Shown here: piece after piece, positions 52,460 through 62,249 of the stretch
How positions within the stretch are numbered: position 1 is the stretch's first letter
How the letters are laid out: every line of letters begins with the position of its first letter
From: Candidatus Nitrosocosmicus agrestis
GTDB lineage: Archaea; Thermoproteota; Nitrososphaeria; Nitrososphaerales; Nitrososphaeraceae
Length of the DNA: 64,000 nucleotides
Assembly (NCBI RefSeq): GCF_008389435.1
Contig: NZ_VUYS01000019.1
Span: 13,352-77,351, forward strand
Direction of reading: 5' to 3'
The notes under the pieces: model-generated
The model's database searches: none
Told to the model about the DNA's origin: nothing
The model's input: only the letters and a program-made list of their open reading frames with translations
Program-made: the position numbers and the translations under genes

Positions 52460-53080
52460 TTATCTAACAATTAGCAGTGTAGTAAATCCCCTGCTCTCCA
52501 TTACCACATTATTATCTAATTCCTCAATTTTCACGGTAATAGATATAGTATCTTCAAAATCAATATTTTTGGGTTTAATTATTATGTATTCATCTAAATA
52601 ATCAGATAAATCAAAGCTCTTATCGCTATAACTAATATCCACGGGAGAAGATGAGTTTAAAAGAAAAATATTGTCTTTATCATAATTTGTCATTTTTACT
52701 TGTCTATTATTTCTGGGATAAGATTTTAAATTCAATTTAATTGGTTTTTTGTCATGCATGATGTATCTACTTTGATCTAGGGCAGTAATTTCAATTTTGA
52801 AGGGGTAACCAGCAGTTGACTCAGCCATTTTATTAATCCCATCGTTCATAATAATATCAATTTTTTTGATTGAATCCCCATATTGATAAATTAATTTGTT
52901 TGTATTCTCTACCATATAATCAATTACCCTTCTTCTTTTTGCATCCTCTTCAGGAGCAAGTTGATATCTCTCCACCCAGTCTTTGTAGTCCTTGCTTATA
53001 TCTCTAATAAATTCGCTGCAAGTATATTGATAATCCTCTATACTGGTAGCTCTTTCAGAATCTCCATCAGATGCGAACAT
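52460..53080 (-). CDS. hypothetical protein, 206 aa
   Basis: No recognised domain. The N-terminal half is helical (SEFIRDISKDYKDWVERYQL ... YMVENTNKLIYQYGDSIKKI). The C-terminal half is beta-rich (IDIIMNDGINKMAESTAGYP; ITVKIEELDNNVVMESRGFT) and could be a small Ig- or jelly-roll-like domain. No signal peptide. ATG start. Faces nadX tail to tail. Confidence 0.65.
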   Translation of the reverse strand: MFASDGDSERATSIEDYQYTCSEFIRDISKDYKDWVERYQLAPEEDAKRRRVIDYMVENTNKLIYQYGDSIKKIDIIMNDGINKMAESTAGYPFKIEITALDQSRYIMHDKKPIKLNLKSYPRNNRQVKMTNYDKDNIFLLNSSSPVDISYSDKSFDLSDYLDEYIIIKPKNIDFEDTISITVKIEELDNNVVMESRGFTTLLIVR

Positions 53081-53136
53081 ACCAATTATTTCTATCTTTT
53101 TAACTTATTTATTAAACTTTAAAAGGTTATTATATA

Positions 53137-53634
53137 TTGAATGAGTTTACAAATTTGCTTTTAGATTTAAGCAATAATCTCAACACAAATAATGATTTCT
53201 TTATTTCCAGAGTTAGAAAGAACCCTCAGATGGTGTTCGTTAAAGTCAACGAGTTAGCTCGATTCGTGGGATCAAGGTACGGACTTACATTGGAATTACA
53301 CTTTCCTGATCAAAACAAGATTTACCAAGTTCAAGATTATGGATCAGAGAACCTGAGTCTAGTATTTGACAAATTTAGTAAAAAATTTCCTATTGCAAGA
53401 GAATTGATTAAGGAAAAGGCATTTGAGGTTTTTGATAGTCAAATTGGTGTATATGATGCATACATGTATGAAGGAAAAGAAGGAGTTCGAATTTTGTTTA
53501 ACAAGAACTCGATTGGAAACGATAGAATCGAAATCCTACCTGGCTCGTTGCACCTCTGGTGTAAAATTGATTCTAAAGTACAAGATTTTTCAAACTGGTT
53601 ATTGGAAAATATTTATCCCCATAGAAAAAAATAG
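53137..53634 (+). CDS. hypothetical protein, 165 aa
   Basis: TTG start (NEFTNLLLDLSNNLN), about 25 bases after the TATA-like ACTTTAAAAGG stretch, so a leaderless start is plausible. Soluble alpha/beta protein; strand pairs such as LTLELHFPDQNKIYQVQDYG and KEGVRILFNKNSIGNDRIEI alternate with helices. No family recognised. Convergent with the secreted-protein gene. Confidence 0.65.
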   Translation: MNEFTNLLLDLSNNLNTNNDFFISRVRKNPQMVFVKVNELARFVGSRYGLTLELHFPDQNKIYQVQDYGSENLSLVFDKFSKKFPIARELIKEKAFEVFDSQIGVYDAYMYEGKEGVRILFNKNSIGNDRIEILPGSLHLWCKIDSKVQDFSNWLLENIYPHRKK

Positions 53635-53655
53635 CTATTGATACGAGCCATTATG

Positions 53656-54717
53656 CTAGCTTACAACTAGCATAAATGTCGCAGATTCTACAAACATTCC
53701 CATATCTTGTCCTGATGCAGTATCTATTGATACTCGCAGATACTTTGTACCCGGTGTATCAAACGTATATGAGAATTGTCCGGTACCGTCATCAGCTCTC
53801 TGGCGCTCCTGTTTATCTATCACAGTTCTGTTTTCATCCATTACTGTGTAACTAAATGTGGAACGCGGTACGATGTTGTCCCTGTCGTCAGTAAATACCA
53901 CACCGAAATTTGTAGCGTTACCTGCTTTGATATCCACTGGTTCCCACAACAATTGAATATTATAAGTACCCCTCGGTGTCTTTATGGTTAATGGTGGTTT
54001 TGGAGTCTCTAGAACACTCGTAGGAGTTGGTGGTTCGCCTTGCCCGGTGGCTTTAAGTTCAAATGCATATTGAATCGGTGGGTTACCTGAAGTCACATCT
54101 GCGAAAGTCTCTGCCTTTACTGGAAAAGGCATGTCCTTATTTATGTATATATGATTGTCGACTCCCTTGTGCCATGTTATAACTCGCGTATCAAAAGAAC
54201 CAGCAGGAGTTGTTACTTTTGCTGAATCAGATGGCGCAATTGCAGAACCCCCAATAGCGGCTATCTTACCCCAATATGGAGCATTGAGAGACAAACCAGG
54301 TTTAGGGACAAATGCGGATAGCCACGTTAAAGTTACAGCATATGCACCCCTGTATTCTGCCATTTCCTTTGGAATTGGAGAGGACCCCAATGCAGTCATG
54401 TCCAAATCGCTAAGGTATAAAGTTCCGTTGTAGACCTGACCACGGTCAACTACGAAAGTAGGAGCAATCCAATATTTACCAGTTTCATTGTACTCTTTTA
54501 AATAAATAGTCATAGTAAATGGTTGACCTTGATTCGTATCAGCATTCTTAATTTCATAAGTATAGTAAGTATCGGCTTTAGCACCTTTTCCTACGTACCA
54601 AGCATCCCCCTGAGCAAAAGCAGTATTCAGAAATGGATTCAAATGTAGTGCGGAAATTCCAAGCATCAAAATCAGAAAAAATACAGTTAAATTACTTAGA
54701 CTTTTTCTTCTATTCAT
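53656..54717 (-). CDS. secreted protein with C-terminal Ig/PEGA-like domain
   Basis: 353 residues from the ATG of MNRRKSLSNL. The first 36 form a clean signal peptide (basic start, LTVFFLILMLGISALHL core, AFAQ cleavage site). The mature protein is beta-rich with WYVGKGAKADTYYTYEIK near its start; the last 100 residues (YNIQLLWEPVDIKAGNATNF ... TPGTKYLRVSIDTASG) resemble an Ig- or PKD-like fold for cell-surface display. The frame continues 39 codons upstream (TTG) but that part is non-secretory in character. Common type in thaumarchaeal surface proteomes; function unknown. Confidence 0.8.
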   Translation of the reverse strand: MNRRKSLSNLTVFFLILMLGISALHLNPFLNTAFAQGDAWYVGKGAKADTYYTYEIKNADTNQGQPFTMTIYLKEYNETGKYWIAPTFVVDRGQVYNGTLYLSDLDMTALGSSPIPKEMAEYRGAYAVTLTWLSAFVPKPGLSLNAPYWGKIAAIGGSAIAPSDSAKVTTPAGSFDTRVITWHKGVDNHIYINKDMPFPVKAETFADVTSGNPPIQYAFELKATGQGEPPTPTSVLETPKPPLTIKTPRGTYNIQLLWEPVDIKAGNATNFGVVFTDDRDNIVPRSTFSYTVMDENRTVIDKQERQRADDGTGQFSYTFDTPGTKYLRVSIDTASGQDMGMFVESATFMLVVS

Positions 54718-54872
54718 TTGTACTAATATGGACAGATTACTCTTTAAATGTTTACCAGTGTTGAAAAGTCGTATATAGGGAAAAGATAAATTGGTAGACA
54801 ACACAATAGACTCAATATATGTGCAATTGCTCAAAGATTCATTTTTATGATGTGGATTTTAAATTGTATGGG

Positions 54873-54983
54873 ATGAAAGTAGTTCCAAGTTGCAAAAACT
54901 GTGGTGATCCTCTGAGCGATGACCAAACCACAAAATTTGAGAAAGATCTCATGAAATATTGGGGCTTTGAAGAAAAAAAATGA
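54873..54983 (+). CDS. tiny protein with one CxxC, 36 aa
   Basis: ATG start (a GTG seven codons upstream is an alternative). KVVPSCKNCGDPLSDDQTTK, then FEKDLMKYWGFEEKK. One CxxC knuckle only, so zinc binding would need a partner or dimer. Composition is protein-like, with a helical tail. Weakly supported; function unknown. Confidence 0.4.
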   Translation: MKVVPSCKNCGDPLSDDQTTKFEKDLMKYWGFEEKK

Positions 54984-56543
54984 GTGATTGATAATTTCTC
55001 TTATTATAATTATTGAAAATCAAACAAAATCATCATGAATTTTGCATACACATCTCTTCTTTCCTAATAAAATATTTGTGCTGACACGATCAAACCTACC
55101 CAAATGTTTGTTCCAAAATGGAATTGCTTAGTCACAAATACTAAGATATAAACAGATCAGAATGTATACTTTTTCCGATTTATCATCATAATTGCGTTTG
55201 ATTTTTCCGACCTTACAGTCGGCTCTACTATTTAATATTTAATTAAGTCAATCAGATAAAATCTGTAATATAGAGCATCAATTTTATCCGTGTGACGATA
55301 ATCTAAAATCATATTTACCATTCTTAATAAATGAGGCTTACCCATCCAACTCATGGAAAATTAGCAGTCGATACCCCATTTGTATCCTTTTGATATTGGA
55401 ACTCACTTTTTTTCGGTCTTTCCCTACCTATTGAATTTGAGTTAATAATTTAGATGAAATTGACAAGGTATTGATAAAATGATTAAACCTAAAAAGTGGT
55501 ATTTTGATATACCTATCTTTTACAATTATCATATAACAAACAATGTCATTTTCAAAGAACCTTGCAAAAATTTTACTATTTTTTTCTTCTAAACAATAGA
55601 GGGACTATATTACATTTATAGAGGCCGAATATTAAGAATAAAAATACAAAATTTCCTTTTTTTGAATTAGTATCACATTATTTCTAAATTATTCAGTAAC
55701 CCTTAAATACTATGAGGAAGAACTTATAGATGCACTGATATCTTCTATCTATGATATCTATAGATAGATTCATTGTTATTTAGGATGAGATATAGAAAAA
55801 CAAAAAAGTTCTGTCACTTGCGACACATTTATTTAATTAATTTTCCTTAATATATCTATACACCATAAGCTTTATAAATGATAAGCAAGGATTGACAAGA
55901 AATTAAATGTATTGAATTAGTAATTTAAGTATGGATCACATGTTTGGTGAATTAAATCAATTACTAATACTTCCAATTACTTGGATCTAAAATGTAATTT
56001 ACATAACTCATTTAAAGCCAATTGTTTCAAGGTATATAACATACTTTGTAGATATTTTTATAAAATATTTGTCTAATTAGATTTTAAATATACGTGTTTA
56101 GATACTAATGAATTGATATGGTACTAAATATATCGGCCCATTGAGGCTACTTATTATATTCCTCCACAAATCTTAATTTTAAAATATTTCTTTCCCTCAA
56201 CAGCAGTTCTATTGGAAATTTTTTGGGAAAGTGAATTGTACAAGTATTACGATTTATGGGATTACAGGTGCTTGAAAATCCGACCCAAATGAACTACAAA
56301 AAAAACCCATAGAAGTTATTCTCCATAACATACTTTTGCCTTCGTTTTTTGATAAATCAAGACCCCTTTCTAAAATTATTATTCTGAACCTTATTGTCTT
56401 AATATATGGATTCAAGCAAGATAGCAATTAAACTATAAGGAAACAAATAGTGGATAAATGTTTGAATTGTTTAATTTATATGATCTGATGAGCCTACGGC
56501 ACCTTTATAAACATCCTAATTAAAAAAAAAGCAGTGGTATAAG
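54984..56543. other. 1.56-kb gene-free A+T-rich region
   Basis: No frame with coding character on either strand. The most evident structure is the perfect 9-bp inverted repeat TCTATCTAT/ATAGATAGA around a 7-base centre at 55744-55768. Otherwise short A/T tracts. Could be a decayed region, a replication- or nucleoid-related spacer, or hold unrecognised small RNAs. Confidence 0.5.
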
Positions 56544-56801
56544 ATGACCAAGATGTTTAATGTGAATATAGATGCAGAGGGATTTGATCAAAACGAAGCA
56601 CAAGAATGGGTGAATGAAATGGGAAACGTTTATGCTGATATGGAAGTTTCAGATGTCAATGTCTCAGGCAATAAAATTAGTTTCAAAGCGGGATTTTCCG
56701 GTATGGACGATACATCTGAAGATGATATCAGAATGAAGCTAGACGAGTACATGACAATGCATGAATTGTTTCAAGCAAAGAACGTTTCTGTGACCGCTTA
56801 A
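56544..56801 (+). CDS. hypothetical protein, 85 aa
   Basis: Small acidic protein: KMFNVNIDAEGFDQNEAQEW, GNVYADMEVSDVNVSGNKIS, SEDDIRMKLDEYMTMHELFQ. It looks like a compact beta-alpha fold with a strongly negative surface. No known domain. ATG start after an A-rich stretch. Likely lineage-specific. Confidence 0.6.
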   Translation: MTKMFNVNIDAEGFDQNEAQEWVNEMGNVYADMEVSDVNVSGNKISFKAGFSGMDDTSEDDIRMKLDEYMTMHELFQAKNVSVTA

Positions 56802-56897
56802 AAAATCCATTTTTAATTTTTTAAATGCTTATAAATATCTACTGAAGCTTATATAAGTTTATAAGGAAGATAGGCGACATTTCTATGGTTTTCAAGT

Positions 56898-57137
56898 ATG
56901 ACTTGTAAAGGTATTTGTATCAGACACAAAGCTCAAAAGCCTGTGGGATCGGGGCGTTATGCTAGCGGTCAAAAAAGATGTCAAATTTGTGAAATATTCA
57001 TTAAGTGGGATGGTCTATGGTGTCCATGCTGTGGATACAGATTAAGAACAAAACCAAGAAACTTAAAATACAAAGCTAAGCTTAGAGCAAGAAATAAAAC
57101 AGTTGAACCACTAGAGCAAGCAATAGTGATTCAATAA
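56898..57137 (+). CDS. zinc-ribbon protein of the thaumarchaeal MTCKGIC type, 79 aa
   Basis: MTCKGICIRHKAQKPVGSGR, RCQICEIFIKWDGLWCPCCG, YRLRTKPRN: CxxxC plus CxxC plus CxxC. I recognise this layout as a frequent multi-copy thaumarchaeal small protein (from memory). The very basic C-terminus (KYKAKLRARNK) suggests nucleic-acid binding. ATG start. Convergent with the 307-aa gene; the stops are 5 bases apart. Confidence 0.75.
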   Translation: MTCKGICIRHKAQKPVGSGRYASGQKRCQICEIFIKWDGLWCPCCGYRLRTKPRNLKYKAKLRARNKTVEPLEQAIVIQ

Positions 57138-57142
57138 TTACT

Positions 57143-58066
57143 TTATAGTAGATTTTTGTTAAACTTTAAAAGTAGTTTCATTTCTTTCAACCAAGTTATT
57201 TTTTCTTTATTTTGCACATCAATAGCACGTTTTAACACCTCATTATATCGGTCGCTAACAGGGGTTTTTTGATAATATTGTATTGCGAAATCGTACACTA
57301 GTAACATCGCATCAAAGTGCTTGCCCTTTAATTTAAAATAATTTATTTTTTCTGCAATTAGAGATGGCTTTGATTGTTTATCTTTGTTTAATAACATCAT
57401 GATGGACCTTTCACTTCTTGATATGGTGGACTTGTTTATCCTCTCCGAATCAATGATATCCAGTATGCAGGTGATTGCCTCCGATACTTTTGAATTTTCA
57501 TTTTCTAAAACGAGTTGGATTTGCTCGCGCATATGTGAGGGTCTTAATTCCTTCTTTAGGTACCATTGTAAAAGACTTGTGAGAGTCAAAAGTGAGCAAA
57601 TTTTGATATCAAGAGATAGTATATCTGTATTGCTGTTCTCCTTATTCAGATCATGTATTACTTTGCTAATGCTGTAAATATTCCTTATAATGTTGGTTCT
57701 ATTTTTAAATTGAATCGATTGGCAAAATAATTCCTTTTTCCTTTCAAAGTGATCAAAAGAGGTGGATCTTAATGATGATCTTGGAAATGGAGCATATTCT
57801 GAATATCCCAAGTCAGCATTGGAATAGAAATTATTTTTCCCAACCATTATCACTTCGAATATGGATGTTTTTGTCTCACCTCGTATATTATGAAACTGGG
57901 TCTGAGGATGTAAATTTGGTCTTGGGTTCTCATTAAATGATAATATGTCGAATTCGCAACATTCATGCGAAGTTATTTTAGGATCTGCATGACATCCGAT
58001 AAGGGCGCAATCAGTTTCAGAATAATTATCCTGTAGAAATTCCCAAATTTTCGTGGTATTATCCAT
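57143..58066 (-). CDS. hypothetical protein, 307 aa
   Basis: The first 50 residues (ETDCALIGCHADPKITSHEC, then CEFDILSF) recall a nucleotidyltransferase-like start, with the Asp of EFDILSF in a plausible metal position, but the GS..R..D motif itself is degenerate, so this is tentative. The rest is helical (LLTLTSLLQWYLKKELRPSH; EKINYFKLKGKHFDAMLLVY). No membrane spans. ATG start. Convergent with the zinc-ribbon gene. Confidence 0.6.
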   Translation of the reverse strand: MDNTTKIWEFLQDNYSETDCALIGCHADPKITSHECCEFDILSFNENPRPNLHPQTQFHNIRGETKTSIFEVIMVGKNNFYSNADLGYSEYAPFPRSSLRSTSFDHFERKKELFCQSIQFKNRTNIIRNIYSISKVIHDLNKENSNTDILSLDIKICSLLTLTSLLQWYLKKELRPSHMREQIQLVLENENSKVSEAITCILDIIDSERINKSTISRSERSIMMLLNKDKQSKPSLIAEKINYFKLKGKHFDAMLLVYDFAIQYYQKTPVSDRYNEVLKRAIDVQNKEKITWLKEMKLLLKFNKNLL

Positions 58067-58259
58067 ATCCCAAGATGGTCTTTTTTCTAGAATGATATCA
58101 ACTTAAACAGTTCAAGATTATTTAGTTGACCTGATTCATGCCGTAACTGTGTTTTTAGTAATTTTATTCTTCATGATTAAATTTGGATATTTAATTCAAA
58201 TCCAAGTAAACTGCATAAATCAATTAAACCGTTGCAAAATAAATTGATTTTACTGATTT

Positions 58260-58649
58260 TCAGTAGTCAGCTTGATCATCCCTCTCAAACACAGGACCAA
58301 TTGAAGCACCTCTACCTCCTCCAGTAAATGTCCCCCTAATTTTTTCAACATTCAGATTATTGGACAAGTATTCCAGCATCTGCAGGTTAAATCTGTGGGC
58401 GACCACAATGTGAGTACCGTGGTCGTAAAATGCAGGCATTACTCCTAATCCCTCTTCAATAATTGTCTTTATTTTGTTTGTATCTGGTCTATCATTTAAG
58501 AAAATTTCAATTGTATACATTGGCGAATCGTCCTTTTTAATTCTATGGAGCATGTCAATTATCAATCGGGTGTCGACCTTCGGCAATCCGTCTTTCATAG
58601 ATTTTTCAAATTCATCAAACTTTTTGACAATATCACTAATACCATCCAT
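58260..58649 (-). CDS. hypothetical protein, 129 aa
   Basis: ATG start. DIVKKFDEFEKSMKDGLPKV (helix) is followed by PMYTIEIFLNDRPDTNKIKT and VMPAFYDHGTHIVVAHRFNL, a ferredoxin-like alpha/beta arrangement. The Gly-rich segment FTGGGRGASIGPVF near the end is distinctive. No family recognised; probably lineage-specific. Confidence 0.65.
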   Translation of the reverse strand: MDGISDIVKKFDEFEKSMKDGLPKVDTRLIIDMLHRIKKDDSPMYTIEIFLNDRPDTNKIKTIIEEGLGVMPAFYDHGTHIVVAHRFNLQMLEYLSNNLNVEKIRGTFTGGGRGASIGPVFERDDQADY

Positions 58650-58938
58650 TTATTGTCTATTATATAGATTGTATAATAATTTATCTGATACCTAGAAATA
58701 ATGTCGAATGTATGGCATCGACAAAATAACAAAATATCAAGTTTTTATAAAAGGAAATGCAAACTAGGATATACATTAATTTTAACGATGACTAAAACGT
58801 TCTTAAATAAAATATATTGTAGAATCTATGATTTGATATTCTTTATGCTTTCTTCCGCCAACCCAGAAGTTATTTGAAAATATATTAAGCTTTACAAATT
58901 AGTATAATCAAAATTTTCTAATATTTTTAAATATATTT

Positions 58939-59073
58939 ATGTCTTCATCAATATTTAGTAAACAAAAAATGGACTTTCAAAAAGGATGGGATCCGATATT
59001 AAAAGGGCCTTGGCAGGTTCATTATTCTTTCATTCAGCATTTCATCAAAACAAGAGATATTGAATTCCAATAA
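58939..59073 (+). CDS. possible small protein, 44 aa
   Basis: ATG frame in an otherwise empty 790-base gap. The product SSSIFSKQKMDFQKGWDPIL, then KGPWQVHYSFIQHFIKTRDI is amphipathic with three Trp/aromatic clusters, unusual for random A+T-rich sequence. No recognisable family; weak support. The rest of the 58650-59440 gap shows only A/T tracts. Confidence 0.3.
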   Translation: MSSSIFSKQKMDFQKGWDPILKGPWQVHYSFIQHFIKTRDIEFQ

Positions 59074-59440
59074 TGGTAATTTAATCAGATATAAATTAAA
59101 CTAATAATGGTTTTCAAATTGTAGTATTTTTTGCTTTAGAAATTTTCAATAATTAGTATTATTATTGGTATCAATAACCGCGATGTTAGTTTTTTTAATA
59201 AGATCATAAGATAGTGAACGATTTAAACCACCATCTGATACACAAATTATTTAAATTTTAAGAACAACAGTGTTCATTCAAAGTGCAGGAGTATTTTTCA
59301 ATATTTTAATTTTATTTATTTATTCTGTTCAAAAATCAAGTCACTAAAAACCAAAAATTAATGATTATTAAATATTAATTTTTTTTAACTTTAAAATTAA
59401 ATAAAAATTTAGAGTGATGATTCAAAAATAGAGAAATTGT

Positions 59441-60475
59441 TTATTTCCCTAGGCAGAGGCCTGCTGGTACTGATGTGTTACATCTATTGTCATTGAATTG
59501 GTTGTTATTGACATTCAATGGGAGCCCGTTTGCGTTATTTATATCTACTCCACCGTTATTGATAATATTGTTTGAATTCACTACATTGTCTCTACTTTGT
59601 CCATCAAAGAACAATCCGCTGACTGAACCTTGAATTGTGTTAGATGTTACTTCATTGGTTGCAGAATTTACAAAGGTAACTCCAGCCAAATCGTTTCCTG
59701 TAAAGAGGTTATACAATAACTTTGAACCAGTTGACGAGTGTGATGCGACTCCAATATTGTTGCCAAAGAACGAGTTAGCCTCTATTCCTGTATTTGCAGA
59801 GCCGGTGTTAAATGAGCCAATTTGGTTTTTAGTAAATGTTACTTGATTAATTTTATCATCTTGACCACCAGTGTTCAATACACCTGCTTGGAAGTTCTGA
59901 ATAATTCCTGGACCATTGATCTTTACGTCGTCTTGGTCACTGAGCATTATTCCAACTTTAGATGTTGCTACTCCTGGACCGGATATCGTATGACCATTTA
60001 AGTCTATTGTGATACCATCTGCTCCGACAATTAGACCGTCTGTTTTACAATCCAAGTTTGATGTCAAACTAACGCTTTGAGTTATTACTTCCCCACATGA
60101 AACACTAGCGCTTACTGGTTGTTCCTCTTCAACTGCACTTGCGGTAGCAGTTTGTGGTGTAGTTGTTACTTGGTCAGCTTCTTCTTCATCAGAATTGCTG
60201 TTTTGATTTGCTTGTACGCTGATATTGTTGCAGCTACCTACAGTATTTCCCTCAGATAAGCATTCAGAACTTTGGGAGCTAGAACTTGATTGACTAATTC
60301 CACTTGATGAGTCGTTATCTCCATCTTCACTGTTTTGAGCTGCAGCTTGATTTCCACCACTGCTTCCATCCCTTTGAGCAAAGGACAAAGAAGTTGATGA
60401 GGAAACCGTGAAGCTTAAAACTAGTAAAGTTGCTAGTATTGCAATCGGTATGATTTTCTTGCTTTGTGTTGCCAT
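59441..60475 (-). CDS. secreted right-handed beta-helix protein
   Basis: 344 residues. An N-terminal signal peptide (KKIIPIAILATLLVLSFTVS, FAQ cleavage region) is followed by a long Ser/Gln/Asn/Asp-rich spacer to about 120 and a pectate-lyase/NosD-type parallel beta-helix: ISVNLDC-type start, GITIDLNGHTISGPG, DDVKINGPGIIQNF, then repeated N/G/S turns (INQVTFTKNQIGSFNTG; GIEANSFFGNNIGVASHSST; LLYNLFTGNDLAGV; NEVTSNTIQGSVSGL). Such proteins often bind or cleave polysaccharide at the surface; no catalytic residues were identified. ATG start. Common as multi-copy surface proteins in soil ammonia oxidisers. Confidence 0.85.
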   Translation of the reverse strand: MATQSKKIIPIAILATLLVLSFTVSSSTSLSFAQRDGSSGGNQAAAQNSEDGDNDSSSGISQSSSSSQSSECLSEGNTVGSCNNISVQANQNSNSDEEEADQVTTTPQTATASAVEEEQPVSASVSCGEVITQSVSLTSNLDCKTDGLIVGADGITIDLNGHTISGPGVATSKVGIMLSDQDDVKINGPGIIQNFQAGVLNTGGQDDKINQVTFTKNQIGSFNTGSANTGIEANSFFGNNIGVASHSSTGSKLLYNLFTGNDLAGVTFVNSATNEVTSNTIQGSVSGLFFDGQSRDNVVNSNNIINNGGVDINNANGLPLNVNNNQFNDNRCNTSVPAGLCLGK

Positions 60476-60613
60476 TTACAATATGTATATTCTGAAAAAA
60501 TATATCGATTTTCAGTAATTTTCTAATAACAAATGACATTGTATTTCTAATTGATGATTGTTATATTTTTATCCTATTCATGAATGGTCTGAAATCGAAA
60601 CGAACATGGAGGT

Positions 60614-61075
60614 CTAGAGAGAATCTATAAATTTTACAAAATCAGGTGAATGAACTGATTTGGTCTTATCCCATACCGTTAAAAACTTTGGGATAGATTT
60701 CATCGCCTTTGCCGATGACATCCACCTTGTCCAGAGCTGATCATCAATTACCTTTGTTTTGTGTAACAGAAAAATGAATTCATATAAGTCAATGTATGCT
60801 CGCAACATGTAAAATTGATCGGGACTGTCTACTAATGCAAATCTATCTGCAAAAAAAGGACTCTCCTTTGCCATGTTAATGAAAGGTTCAGAAGTTTCCA
60901 ACTTGAGTCGTGCTTCAATCATCCTCGCATAAATCTGGTATTCGCTTTGAAGCCTCAGGTTTTTCCTATTGACTACTAAAGTTAAGATAGATAGAAGTAA
61001 AAGTCCAGAAGTTATGATTGGAAGGTACTCTAACAAACTTACCATTTTAATTATGAATAGTTGTAACCAATGCAA
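60614..61075 (-). CDS. hypothetical membrane-anchored protein, 153 aa
   Basis: One hydrophobic segment near the N-terminus (about 12-36, SLLEYLPIITSGLLLLSILT), then a soluble helical domain with basic and aromatic residues (KNLRLQSEYQIYARMIEARL; FIFLLHKTKVIDDQLWTRWM). No known family. The start ATG is followed by HWLQLFIIKMV; an alternative start at that second Met would keep the anchor. Function unknown. Confidence 0.55.
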   Translation of the reverse strand: MHWLQLFIIKMVSLLEYLPIITSGLLLLSILTLVVNRKNLRLQSEYQIYARMIEARLKLETSEPFINMAKESPFFADRFALVDSPDQFYMLRAYIDLYEFIFLLHKTKVIDDQLWTRWMSSAKAMKSIPKFLTVWDKTKSVHSPDFVKFIDSL

Positions 61076-61537
61076 TTTATGTTAAATAGAAGGGTTTTGG
61101 TATAGTACATTGTTGATTCTTGTAAATTTAATTTGATGTTGAAACACTTTATACTAAGCCCATAACCAAAATAAAATTCAAAATGGTTTTCAGACTTATA
61201 TTCTAATCGATCAATTACTTTCACTTTTGCTGTAGTATATTTTCATTTTTGGGAACGATTTTCCCCTGTTTAATCATTTACCATGTTCAGCCAAATTTAA
61301 TAACTATATGCACAGTATTTTGATGATTTTGACAACATGTATAGAAATTGTGATGGTTAGGATCCTTGCTGAGGCCCCAGGCAAATTATGGACCTCAAAA
61401 ATTTACAACTAATTAAATTTACTGTAGTTTAAAAGCAAGTAATTAGTTAAAGTTAATCCCACAAATACATTCCTCAAGTTCGGTAAATAACTAATAGTAA
61501 AGTAACTGTCAAAGTTTCAGGTTAAAAAAAGATTAAC
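61076..61537. other. non-coding interval with one stem-loop
   Basis: About 460 bases without a gene. TGAGG...CCTCA at 61370-61397 forms a 5-bp stem, extendable past one mismatch, with a 12-16 base loop, inside a slightly G+C-richer patch (GGATCCTTGCTGAGGCCCC). A small RNA or a terminator is possible; nothing decides. Confidence 0.35.
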
Positions 61538-61909
61538 TCAATTGATTTCAGAATTTAAAGATTTAATCTCCCTTAACAAACTAGCAATTTGTTCTGTTTT
61601 CCACGTTTTTAACCAAGAGAAATCTTTCCCTTCAATTCGTATTTTTTTTACCACATATGGTTTCCATGGATGAATGAACTTTCCATAATATATTAGAGAG
61701 TCAACTTTGATTCCTATTTTTCTTGCCCCATGATTTTTCATTTGATTCTTTTCTCCAGGCAGTACTCCATTCCATGAAACCAAATAAGTACCATTGTCAA
61801 AGCTTTTCAAAAGGTGGTTGCATTCCTCAATCAATTTAGAACGATACCTTAAATCATCCTCAAGATCAGATGGTTGCACAATTGAACTAGACCCCAGAGT
61901 TATAGCCAT
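61538..61909 (-). CDS. hypothetical protein, 123 aa
   Basis: Helical start (DLEDDLRYRSKLIEECNHLL) followed by a strand-rich centre (GTYLVSWNGVLPGEKNQMKN; KVDSLIYYGKFIHPWKPYVV) and a helical, charged C-terminus. No known domain, no membrane span. ATG start. Probably real but lineage-specific. Confidence 0.55.
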   Translation of the reverse strand: MAITLGSSSIVQPSDLEDDLRYRSKLIEECNHLLKSFDNGTYLVSWNGVLPGEKNQMKNHGARKIGIKVDSLIYYGKFIHPWKPYVVKKIRIEGKDFSWLKTWKTEQIASLLREIKSLNSEIN

Positions 61910-62249
61910 TTAACAATATTTGAAAAATATCTGTATAATTAGGTTTAATACGATGCTTTCATATGAATCATATTGTAATTTTTTCTATAATAATAATAGA
62001 CTTAGACCTTAAATTGAGGTCACCATAAGAAATATTTTTGAAATACAAGGACTCAAAACATTCTCCAAAACTCAACCATTGAACATGAAAAAAGATCCAA
62101 GTTAAAAATTTGAGCAAATTTAATCCACAATACTTGGTTGAATAAACTCAATCACCAATGGTCAATTTGGCCGCCAATTTTATTATGAATAATGCTCCGT
62201 TAACTTAAGCCATCATATCCTTATTGTGCTTATATACAAATTGATTCAA

